A program made the position numbers and the translations under genes. A stretch of 64,000 nucleotides of DNA. Origin: Paraburkholderia phenazinium (GTDB taxonomy: Bacteria; Pseudomonadota; Gammaproteobacteria; Burkholderiales; Burkholderiaceae). Location: NCBI RefSeq assembly GCF_900100735.1, contig NZ_FNCJ01000021.1, positions 1 through 64,000 on the forward strand, in the 5' to 3' direction. The notes under the pieces were generated by a model. That model had not been told where the DNA came from and made no database searches. It saw only the letters and a program-made list of their open reading frames with translations. Position 1 is the first letter of the stretch. The number at the start of each line of letters is the position of its first letter. Shown here piece after piece: positions 48,320 to 55,720 of this stretch.

Positions 48320-48649
48320 CGTCCACCTCGCTTGATGGTCGCCTTCCTCGCCGCTGCGCGCCGCGTAGCGGACGGCTGTGCCGTTGCGCGTGCTTCGATC
48401 GGACTGATCTGTTCGTACGCCTTTTGCAACTGTTCCTGGGCGTAGCGGTTCGGCTCAAAGGCCAGACGTACGCGCCATTTTTTACGTCCTCGGGTCATCG
48501 CTGCACCTTCCTGTCAGCGGGAGCGACCGTCTCAAGGACGAGGTCCACATCAACCTTGGAACAGCTTCTGGACCACGGCGCCAGGCACTCCCTTGAAATG
48601 CGCAGACCCAATTTTATCCGGCAGTTTGCTCTGTTGTTGGTGGCGTTAC
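46639..48649. mobile_element. Serine-recombinase element inserted in the dikinase gene
   Basis: The dikinase reading frame stops being recognisable at about 46635-46640 and resumes at about 48650. Between lie a large serine recombinase and a 60-aa protein overlapping by ATGA. No inverted repeats or clear direct repeats are seen at the edges, as expected for serine-recombinase integration with a very short core. The exact ends are uncertain by about 10 bases. Confidence 0.8.
48316..48498 (-). CDS. Small basic protein partner of the serine recombinase (60 aa)
   Basis: The stop overlaps the recombinase start by ATGA, and AGGAAGGTG precedes its own ATG. Very basic (MTRGRKKWRVRLAFEPNRYAQ in part, ending TIKRGGR). 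Short genes of this kind often sit directly before large serine recombinases and may act as accessory DNA-binding factors. A further open frame upstream (48495-48698) overlaps its start by ATGA but begins in dikinase DNA; it may be the truncated tail of a third element gene. Confidence 0.65.
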   Translation of the reverse strand: MTRGRKKWRVRLAFEPNRYAQEQLQKAYEQISPIEARATAQPSATRRAAARKATIKRGGR

Positions 48650-49073
48650 GGCGTCGCGGTGGGCGAAATCGCGTTCGACGAAGCGCGTGCGCGCGCACGC
48701 CACGCCGCGGGTGCGGCGGTGGTGCTGGTGCGTCGTGACGCCGAGACGGACGACATCGCCGCGCTGGAAGCCGCCACCGGTTTGCTTACTCAACGAGGGG
48801 CGAGCACCTCGCACGCGGCGGTGGTAGCGCGGCAGTTGAGCAAGGTGTGTCTGGTGGGATGCACGGCGTTGCGCCTCGACGAGGCGCAGCGCACGCTGCA
48901 GCTCGGCGATGTGGTGATGCACGAAGGCGAGGAAGTGACCCTCGAAGGCAACGACGGCGCAATCTACCGAGGTGCGGTGCGCAGGGTCGTTGAACCATTG
49001 GGCGATCTCTGTGCACGGCTCGCCCGCTTGCGGGCGCCGTAAAGGACCCGGTGGCCGGGTAGTACCGTCCCGG

Positions 49074-49087
49074 TTGATGCAGGTCAA
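49074..49087 (+). promoter_or_regulatory. FNR-type box for ABC importer
   Basis: TTGATGCAGGTCAA, one mismatch. GATACT lies 24 bases downstream; the hexamer at 21 bases is poor. Confidence 0.55.
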
Positions 49088-49146
49088 GCGGGAGGTACCG
49101 AAGTCGGACACGATACTCAAGGTGCCGATTCGAATGAGGTAACGGT

Positions 49147-50880
49147 ATGGAGCATCACGCCGAGGTTTTGCGCGGGGGAACATGGTACCGGCACACTTCA
49201 GGTTGGCATGATCTTGCCGCGGTGCTGCTGGTGCTGGGCATGGTGATCCTGCTGGGTGTGGGTGCGCGGCAGATGGTGGCCCCGCTCGTGATTACCCATC
49301 AGCCCGGCATTTCACTCTCTCCCGCGGCGCTACCGTTGTATACGCTGCGTACCGTCACGCGGATGCTCGCCGCGCTTGTCGCCTCGTTGCTCTTCACGTT
49401 CACTTACGCCACGCTCGCCGCCAAAAGCTGCCGCGCTGAGATGGTCCTGATCCCGCTTCTCGACGTCCTGCAATCGGTGCCTATTCTTGGCTATCTGTCC
49501 TTTACGGTGGTGTTCTTTGTCTCGCTGTTTCCCGGCAACGTGCTGGGCCCGGAACTCGCTGCGATCTTTGCGATTTTCACCAGCCAGGCCTGGAACATGG
49601 CGTTCAGTTTCTACCAGTCGCTCAAGACGATCCCTATCAGCCTCGACGAAGCGAGCCGCAGTTTCCGCCTGTCGGTCTGGCAGCGCTTCTGGCGGCTCGA
49701 GGTGCCTTTCGCCATGCCGGGGCTGATCTGGAACATGATGATGTCCATATCGGGCGGCTGGTTTTTTGTCGTCGCCGCTGAAGCGATCTCCGTCGGCAAC
49801 CTGCAGATCGCGCTTCCCGGTGTGGGGTCGTACGTCGCAATCGCGATCCAGCAACGCAGCCTCGCGGCCGTGGGCTGGGCGATCCTCGCGATGACCATCG
49901 CCATCGTGCTGTACGACCAGTTGCTGTTCCGGCCGATGGTCGCCTGGGCCGACAAGTTCCGCGCCGAGGATACGGCCACGCAAACCGTGCCGCGCAGCTG
50001 GATGCTCGATCTGTTTCGCCGCTCGAGACTTGCCGGTCAGCTCGCGGGGCCTGTTGCAGCAGGGATGCAGAGGGCGGCACGCGCAAGGCTGGCGTTGCCC
50101 CATTCCGTTCACCTGACTCGCTGGTCCGCGCCTCGCCGCGTGACGGACGCGCTCTGGCTGGCAGCGATCCTCGCAGTGGCAGCCTACGTTGTATGGCGAC
50201 TCGCAGGACTCGCGCGCGGCTCGCTTTCGTGGGCTGACCTACGCATGGTCGCGAGCAACGGGGCGATTACCCTCGCGCGCGTCGCGTTCCTCGTGCTGCT
50301 CGCCTCCGTGGTCTGGGTGCCGATCGGTGTGGCCGTCGGCTTGCGGCCCCGGTTGACCGCCCGGGTCCAGCCCGTTGCGCAGTTTTTGGCAGCCTTTCCC
50401 GCCAACCTGCTGTTTCCGGTGTTCGTTTATTTCATCGTACGCTTTGGGCTCGCGCCCAGGATCTGGCTGGTTCCGCTGATGATCCTCGGCACGCAGTGGT
50501 ACATCCTGTTCAACGTCATTGCCGGCGCCAGTGCTTTTCCGAGCGACTTGCGCGAAGCGGCCACCAGCTTTCGCGTGCGCCCCTGGCGCTGGTGGCGCGA
50601 TGTGATGCTCCCCGGCATCTTTCCTTACTACGTGACCGGCGCGATCACCGCATCGGGCGGTGCATGGAATGCGAGCATCGTTTCCGAGGTAGTCAGTTGG
50701 GGGCCGACGAAGCTCAACGCCGGCGGCCTTGGCGCCTACATCGCGCAAATGACGGAGGCCGGGGACTTTCCCCGTATCGGGCTCGGCATCGTGATGATGT
50801 CGGTGCTCGTCATCGCCACCAACAGGCTGCTGTGGCGCCCGCTGTACGCCTTTGCGGAACGCCGCACACGACTCGATTGA
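49147..50880 (+). CDS. Fused double ABC permease, NitT/TauT type
   Basis: 577 aa. Two BPD_transp_1 domains in one chain (about 75-275 and 370-565). Each has an EAA loop: LDEASRSFRLSVWQRFWRLE and LREAATSFRVRPWRWWRDVM. GAGGT lies 7 bases before the ATG. Such fused permeases work with the following ATPase to import nitrate, sulfonates or related small anions. No substrate-binding protein is encoded in the window. Confidence 0.9.
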   Translation: MEHHAEVLRGGTWYRHTSGWHDLAAVLLVLGMVILLGVGARQMVAPLVITHQPGISLSPAALPLYTLRTVTRMLAALVASLLFTFTYATLAAKSCRAEMVLIPLLDVLQSVPILGYLSFTVVFFVSLFPGNVLGPELAAIFAIFTSQAWNMAFSFYQSLKTIPISLDEASRSFRLSVWQRFWRLEVPFAMPGLIWNMMMSISGGWFFVVAAEAISVGNLQIALPGVGSYVAIAIQQRSLAAVGWAILAMTIAIVLYDQLLFRPMVAWADKFRAEDTATQTVPRSWMLDLFRRSRLAGQLAGPVAAGMQRAARARLALPHSVHLTRWSAPRRVTDALWLAAILAVAAYVVWRLAGLARGSLSWADLRMVASNGAITLARVAFLVLLASVVWVPIGVAVGLRPRLTARVQPVAQFLAAFPANLLFPVFVYFIVRFGLAPRIWLVPLMILGTQWYILFNVIAGASAFPSDLREAATSFRVRPWRWWRDVMLPGIFPYYVTGAITASGGAWNASIVSEVVSWGPTKLNAGGLGAYIAQMTEAGDFPRIGLGIVMMSVLVIATNRLLWRPLYAFAERRTRLD

Positions 50881-50890
50881 GAGGCAACCC

Positions 50891-52210
50891 ATGGACAGAA
50901 TCGCACCTGCGGTCATCCACGCACCGACCATTGCGTTCGACAAGGTCTCTATGGCTTTTGCCAGACCTTCGGGCGAGCCGCTGCCGGTGCTGGCGAATAT
51001 CGACCTGGCCGTACGCGAAGGCGAGATTCTCGGCCTGCTTGGACGCTCGGGGTCGGGCAAGTCGACCCTGCTGCGCATCGCTGCGGGGCTGATCAAACCG
51101 ACCTCTGGGCAGGCGCTCTATCACGGCGTGCCGCTGACGGGGCCAGCGGAGGGCATCGCGGTCGTGTTCCAGACGTTCGCGCTGTATCCGTGGCTAACCG
51201 TGCTGGAGAATGTCGAGTTCGGTCTCGATGCGCTCGCGCTGCCAGCGGACGAAGTGCGCCGCCGCGCGATGGCTGCCATCGACCTGATCGGGCTCGACGG
51301 TTTCCAGTCTGCCTTCCCACGCGAGCTCTCTGGCGGCATGCGCCAGCGGGTTGGCTTCGCGCGCGCTATCGTCAGCGAGCCGACGCTGCTTCTGATGGAC
51401 GAACCGTTTTCGGCATTGGACGTGCTGACGGCTGAAACCCTGCGCACCGATTTCCTCGATCTCTGGACCGAACATCAACTCTCCACCCAGGCGGTGCTGA
51501 TGGTGACGCATAACATCGAGGAGGCGGTCATGATGTGCGACCGGATTCTGGTCCTCGGTGTGAATCCCGGCCACATTGCGGCCGAAATCCTGGTTCCGTT
51601 GCCTCAGCCGCGCAACCGGCTCGATGCGTCGTTTCTTGCGATCGTCAACGAGATCTACTCGATTCTGACTTCGCGCATGGCTGAAGCGATTGACCGGCAA
51701 AGTCAGATTCACGGGGGCCTGGCGCTGCATTTGCCTGATGTGTCGGTCAACCGGATCGGCGGATTTATGGAGAACCTTGCCTCGTCCGCGTATGCCGGCC
51801 AAGCGGAACTGGCGAAGATCGCCGCGCCGCTCGGCCTGAAAAGCAGCGACGTGTTTCCGATTGCAGTAGCGCTGCAAATCCTGGAGTTTGCCGATGTCAA
51901 GGAGGGCGCGATCAAGCTCACGCCGGCTGGGCGCGTGTTCGTGCAGAGCGAAATGGACGAGCGCAAGCGCCTCTTCAAGGAACACCTGCTGCGCTTCGTG
52001 CCGCTCGTCGCGCATATCCACCAGGTCCTCGACGAGCGCGAGGAGCACCGCGCACCGCGGGAACGCTTCGAACTCGAACTGCAGGACCATCTGAACGGGA
52101 AGGACGCCGAGAATACCTTGCGTACCGCGATTGACTGGGGGCGTTACGCAGAACTCTTCACCTACGACGACCGGACGCGAACCTTCGGCCGTGACGAGGC
52201 AAAGGAGTAG
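50891..52210 (+). CDS. ABC importer ATPase with AAA-associated C-terminal domain
   Basis: 439 aa, 10 bases after the permease. Walker A GRSGSGKST, signature LSGGMRQRVGFARA and Walker B LLLMDEPFSALD are intact. After about residue 265 a further helical domain (AAA-associated, GFMENLASSAYAGQAELAKI) extends the protein; it is found in nitrate/taurine-type ATPases and may sense substrate or state. Pairs with the fused permease. Confidence 0.9.
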   Translation: MDRIAPAVIHAPTIAFDKVSMAFARPSGEPLPVLANIDLAVREGEILGLLGRSGSGKSTLLRIAAGLIKPTSGQALYHGVPLTGPAEGIAVVFQTFALYPWLTVLENVEFGLDALALPADEVRRRAMAAIDLIGLDGFQSAFPRELSGGMRQRVGFARAIVSEPTLLLMDEPFSALDVLTAETLRTDFLDLWTEHQLSTQAVLMVTHNIEEAVMMCDRILVLGVNPGHIAAEILVPLPQPRNRLDASFLAIVNEIYSILTSRMAEAIDRQSQIHGGLALHLPDVSVNRIGGFMENLASSAYAGQAELAKIAAPLGLKSSDVFPIAVALQILEFADVKEGAIKLTPAGRVFVQSEMDERKRLFKEHLLRFVPLVAHIHQVLDEREEHRAPRERFELELQDHLNGKDAENTLRTAIDWGRYAELFTYDDRTRTFGRDEAKE

Positions 52211-52216
52211 GCCACG

Positions 52217-52270
52217 GGGTTGCCTCATATCCATCGCGCTCACCTTTCGGGCCGGCTCTGTGCCGCTACC
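52217..52270 (+). pseudogene. Vestige of a VIT1-family gene start
   Basis: Translated, the stretch gives LPHIHRAHLSGRLCAA, matching the first residues of the intact VIT1-like protein at 20504 (HIHRTHRSGWLRAA). The DNA is also alike (CATATCCATCG shared). The similarity ends after about 18 codons. It lies where a third gene of the ABC importer operon would be expected. Confidence 0.6.
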
Positions 52271-52303
52271 TGCGACCGCAGTGGACCCACAGGGATAACC
52301 CGA

Positions 52304-53170
52304 TCACTGCGCAATGTGCGGATAGAGTCTTGCACTGAGCGTAACCAGCGCGGCAAGCACCACAGTGAGCACGAGCACATCGATGCCCAGACCCAGGTGT
52401 GGTGTTGCTGCGAATCCCGGCAGCAACAGCAACCTGAGTGCATCGACCTGATAGGTCAGCGGGTTCAGATGAGAGACGATCTGCAGGGGGCGTGGCATCA
52501 TGGCGGTCGGATAGATCGCGTTGCTGGCAAAAAAGAGCGGCATGGTCAGCAACTGGCCAACCCCCATAAAGCGCTCGCGGGTTTTGACGAGGCACGCGAT
52601 GATTAGCGAGAAACTCGAAAATACCGCCGCCCCGAGCACGACCACCAGCACGACCCCCGCCAGTGCAAGCGGATCGCCCCTCATTCTGACACCCAGCGCC
52701 GCCGCGAGACCCATCACTACCGCGGTCTGGACCAACGCGCGCACGCCGCCGCCCAACGCCTTGCCCAATACCAGGGATGCGCGCGGCGTCGGGCTGGCGA
52801 GGAATTTGTGGACGATCCCCAGGTCCCGCTCCCAAATGATCGAAATGCCGTTGAAAATTGCAATGAACAGCACGCTCTGCGCAAGGATGCCAGGTGTGAG
52901 GAAGTCGAGGTAAGGCAAGCCGGCTGTATCGATTGCCCGGGCCCGGCTCATCACCTGGCCGAATATCAGCAGCCAGAGCGCGGGTTGTACCGCTCGGGTC
53001 AGCAATTCGGTTGGATCGTGGCGCAACTTGCGCACTTCCATATCCGCAATGGCGATCGTCTTGAGCAGAGAGCCGGCTAACGGCCAGCGGTGCGCCTGTG
53101 GCTGCGTCCGCTCCTGCGGCGCAGGGTCAGCCAAGCCGATGGGCTGCACGGCGGGTCTGGGAGGTTTCAT
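52304..53170 (-). CDS. ABC-2 type exporter permease (DrrB-like)
   Basis: 288 aa. Six hydrophobic segments after a soluble N-terminus, with the ABC-2 features ILAQSVLFIAIFNGISIIWERD (in part) and LNPLTYQVDALR. The start lies 44 bases inside the 3' end of the ATPase gene, so the pair is tightly coupled. Exports drugs, lipids or other hydrophobic compounds; substrate unknown. Confidence 0.88.
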   Translation of the reverse strand: MKPPRPAVQPIGLADPAPQERTQPQAHRWPLAGSLLKTIAIADMEVRKLRHDPTELLTRAVQPALWLLIFGQVMSRARAIDTAGLPYLDFLTPGILAQSVLFIAIFNGISIIWERDLGIVHKFLASPTPRASLVLGKALGGGVRALVQTAVVMGLAAALGVRMRGDPLALAGVVLVVVLGAAVFSSFSLIIACLVKTRERFMGVGQLLTMPLFFASNAIYPTAMMPRPLQIVSHLNPLTYQVDALRLLLLPGFAATPHLGLGIDVLVLTVVLAALVTLSARLYPHIAQ

Positions 53171-53924
53171 CGTAAGCCCCTTGGGTCACGGCTTCGTCAC
53201 TCGTGTATCGCTCGAATACGTCTTCGAACGTGGCATTCATTCCCAGCGCGCTCTGCAATTCCTGGGGCGCACCGATTGCGGCGATCGCGCCGCGATTCAT
53301 AATGGCGACGCGATCGCACAAGCGCTCCGCCTCTTCCAGATAGTGCGTCGTCAACAGTATCGCGCTGCCAAAGCGGGATTGCAGCCGCTCCACCTGTTCC
53401 CACACGGAAATGCGAGCAACCGGATCGAGTCCAACTGTCGGCTCATCGAGAAACAGCAGGCGCGGGCGGTGCAGCGTGGACTGTGCGATTTCCAGGCGGC
53501 GAATCATACCGCCAGAATAAGTCTTGACGAGCCGGTCGCTGAACCCGCTCAGGCCCATGAAGGCCAGTGCGTCGCGAATGCGAGCTTCTCGCTGGGCGTG
53601 CGGAATGTCGTAGAGCTTCGCGAATACCAGCAGATTCTCGTAGCCGGTCAGATCGCCGTCGGCGGAAAGCGCCTGCGGCACGTAGCCAATGATGCGCCTG
53701 ACCGCTGCGGCTTGCCGCACGATGTCGAAGCCGCCGACTGTCGCTGATCCGCCGCTTGGCGGCAGCAAGGTCGTGAGCATTTTGATGACGGTCGTCTTGC
53801 CCGCGCCGTTGCGACCAAGCAGCCCGAAGACTTCCCCGGGCTGAATGGAGAGCGTCAGCGCATCGACGGCGGTAAGGTTGCCGAATCGGCGCATCAGTTC
53901 ATGTGTTTCGATAATCGGCTGCAT
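53127..53924 (-). CDS. ABC exporter ATPase (DrrA-like)
   Basis: 265 aa from MQPIIETHELMRRFG. Walker A GRNGAGKTT, signature YSGGMIRRLEIAQ, Walker B LLFLDEPTVGLD and the switch His in LLTTHYLEEA are present. Partner of the ABC-2 permease. TAGATT lies 21 bases from the FNR-type box at 54023 on this strand, giving a leader of about 64 bases. Confidence 0.92.
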   Translation of the reverse strand: MQPIIETHELMRRFGNLTAVDALTLSIQPGEVFGLLGRNGAGKTTVIKMLTTLLPPSGGSATVGGFDIVRQAAAVRRIIGYVPQALSADGDLTGYENLLVFAKLYDIPHAQREARIRDALAFMGLSGFSDRLVKTYSGGMIRRLEIAQSTLHRPRLLFLDEPTVGLDPVARISVWEQVERLQSRFGSAILLTTHYLEEAERLCDRVAIMNRGAIAAIGAPQELQSALGMNATFEDVFERYTSDEAVTQGAYDETSQTRRAAHRLG

Positions 53925-54022
53925 CGATATCCCGGATCGGGGAAACAAGAAACGAACTCGGTCATCGCGATGACAGCGTGCATGACCACGGCTTCAATCT
54001 ATCGCTCTCCGTCAGCCACCGA

Positions 54023-54036
54023 TTGATCCAGGTCAA
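54023..54036. promoter_or_regulatory. Bidirectional FNR-type box between ABC exporter and hemerythrin genes
   Basis: TTGATCCAGGTCAA, one mismatch. TAGATT 21 bases away on the minus strand (53996-54001) and TAATCT 22 bases away on the plus strand (54059-54064). Confidence 0.72.
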
Positions 54037-54159
54037 ACCGGTGCCCGCATTCGAAGTCTAATCTGACCAACAACCATAGGAGCGGCGCACCTGTCCTGGA
54101 TGGCGAAGGCCGCCTCACCGGTGCGATCCACGAAGACGATCTGCCTGATGGAGCTTTTC

Positions 54160-54729
54160 ATGACCGCCTGGGGACGCAGAGATGCGATCAGTATCATCCT
54201 CAAGGAGCATCAGCAACTGACGACAGTGATCGGTGCGATGCTGCAGTTCGTCCGACTCCGCGAAAAAGGTGACGTTACGCCGAGTTTCGTGGTTTTTCGT
54301 TCGATGCTCTATTACATCCGCGAATATCCAGAAAGGATTCATCATCCTAAAGAAGAGCAGTATCTATTCACGCGGATACGAGCGCGAACCCATGAGATCG
54401 ACAAGGTTTTAGACGATCTGAACCGACAGCATGCCGAAGGCGAAGCCAGGGTCCGGGATCTCGAGCATGAGTTGACGCGTTACGAATTGGCGGGGGACTG
54501 GGCACTCCAGGATTTTCGTAGCCTGGTTGAGCAGTACGCAAGTTTTTACGCCAACCACCGTCAGATCGAAGAAGAGATAATCTTACCCGTTGCGCTGCGC
54601 GTGCTAACCGCAGAAGACTGGGTGGAGATCGATGCGGCATTCGGCGCGAATCGAGATCCCTTCGAGGACGTCGAACTCGAGGAGGACCTCGACAAGCTGT
54701 TTCGCATGATTGTGAATATCGTTCCCTAA
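54160..54729 (+). CDS. Hemerythrin-like (HHE domain) protein
   Basis: 189 aa from MTAWGRRDAIS, preceded by GGAG; in-frame ATGs at 54100 and 54148 are alternatives without a good site. The iron-ligand pattern is visible: EHQQL, RIHHPKEEQYLF, RQHAEGE and YANHRQIEEEIILP. The HHE fold holds a di-iron centre that binds O2 or NO. Ends 21 bases from the convergent pfkB. Suits a role at low oxygen or under nitrosative stress. Confidence 0.88.
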   Translation: MTAWGRRDAISIILKEHQQLTTVIGAMLQFVRLREKGDVTPSFVVFRSMLYYIREYPERIHHPKEEQYLFTRIRARTHEIDKVLDDLNRQHAEGEARVRDLEHELTRYELAGDWALQDFRSLVEQYASFYANHRQIEEEIILPVALRVLTAEDWVEIDAAFGANRDPFEDVELEEDLDKLFRMIVNIVP

Positions 54730-54750
54730 GCCGATCCCTGACCAGTCATC

Positions 54751-55683
54751 TCAGCGGCTCGACACTTCACGGTAGAACCGTTCGACGTCGGTTCGCTGGC
54801 AAAGGCCCGTGCCAGGACTGAGTAGTGTCGCCGATGCAGCAGCCATTCCATAGTGGAAAGCTTCATCTAGACTCGCATCGCGAGCCAGTGCCCAAACCAT
54901 CGCAGCCAGGAAGCTGTCGCCAGCGCCTATAGAACTGGACACCCGAACGCGTAGCCCTGGTGCCCGCAAGATCTGGTCAGCCGTCATCAGCAGTGCGCCG
55001 AGTTCGCCGAGCGTGAGCACGACAATCTGCGCACGGCCGTCGCGGATGAGTTCCTCCGCTGCGGCGATCCACTCAGGCTCGCTGACAAGAGGCTGGCCCG
55101 TCAGACCGCGCAATTCATTCAGGCTGGGCTTGACCAGCCAGACACCGGCCTCAAGTGCTGCGGTAAGCGCGGGGCCCGACGTGTCCAGCACGACACGTGT
55201 ACCGGGCGCGCAAGTCGAGCGCGCGATGCGTGCATAGACGTCGGCGGGCGCACCGGGGGGCAAGCTGCCGCTCATCACCAGATAGCGCGGCGGCGCCCCC
55301 AACGCGTCGATGTGGTCGATGCAGCGCTGCCAGTCGCTTTCCGTGACCGTCGGACCCGGCAACACGAAACGGTACTCGCGCCCGGTCGAGGTTTCCTGAA
55401 CCGAGAAATTTTCGCGTGTTTCGCCCGCAATCTCGATGCCAACACCTGCCGCACCCTCCGCATCAAGCAATTGCCGCAGCATATGACCAGTTGCGCCTCC
55501 GCACAGATAGAGCGCGACGCAGTCGCCACCCAGGCGTTGCACCACGCGTGCCACGTTGATCCCGCCGCCGCCCGGGTCACGGCGCGCGGCATTGCATCTG
55601 AGCTTGCGGGTGTCGGTGATCTGCTCGACAGAAGTGGCAACGTCCACCGCGGGATTCAGCGTCACTGTCACGATATCGGTCAT
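54751..55683 (-). CDS. pfkB: PfkB-family phosphofructokinase
   Basis: 310 aa. N-terminus VTVTLNPAVDVATSVEQI, the GGGGINVARVVQRLGG segment and the catalytic GAGDSFLAAMV are typical for 6-phosphofructokinase 2 or 1-phosphofructokinase/tagatose-6-phosphate kinase. It lies 37 bases after ppsA in the same direction. PpsA and PfkB work in opposite directions of glycolysis, yet this pairing recurs in low-oxygen clusters; the exact sugar phosphate is uncertain. Confidence 0.88.
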   Translation of the reverse strand: MTDIVTVTLNPAVDVATSVEQITDTRKLRCNAARRDPGGGGINVARVVQRLGGDCVALYLCGGATGHMLRQLLDAEGAAGVGIEIAGETRENFSVQETSTGREYRFVLPGPTVTESDWQRCIDHIDALGAPPRYLVMSGSLPPGAPADVYARIARSTCAPGTRVVLDTSGPALTAALEAGVWLVKPSLNELRGLTGQPLVSEPEWIAAAEELIRDGRAQIVVLTLGELGALLMTADQILRAPGLRVRVSSSIGAGDSFLAAMVWALARDASLDEAFHYGMAAASATLLSPGTGLCQRTDVERFYREVSSR

Positions 55684-55720
55684 GGTCGGTCCTGTTAGTG
55701 GCCTGCTGCAAAAGGGGGGG

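Larger units (their letters stand above)
45404..49042 (+). pseudogene. PEP-utilising pyruvate phosphate dikinase-like gene, frameshifted and split by an inserted element
   Basis: The N-terminal frame carries the ATP-grasp part (KVSAQTVGFKAWNLLRMAALGL, LLSVRSGAPVSMPGMMGTLLNVG in part, GVGFTRDPVSGEP). A frameshift near 46270-46335 moves the reading frame. The new frame continues with FGDMQDFEFTVRDARLYMLQTRNGK and ends in AHAASAS at about 46638. After about 2 kb of foreign DNA the protein resumes at about 48650 with GVAVGEIAFDEARARA and the catalytic-His segment TSHAAVVARQ, ending at 49042. The gene cannot make a full product. The original enzyme interconverted pyruvate and PEP. Confidence 0.88.

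Noticed and set aside
46639..48649. Interpreting the recombinase element as a prophage or integrative conjugative element
   Set aside because: Only two or three small genes are present and no phage structural, replication or transfer genes.
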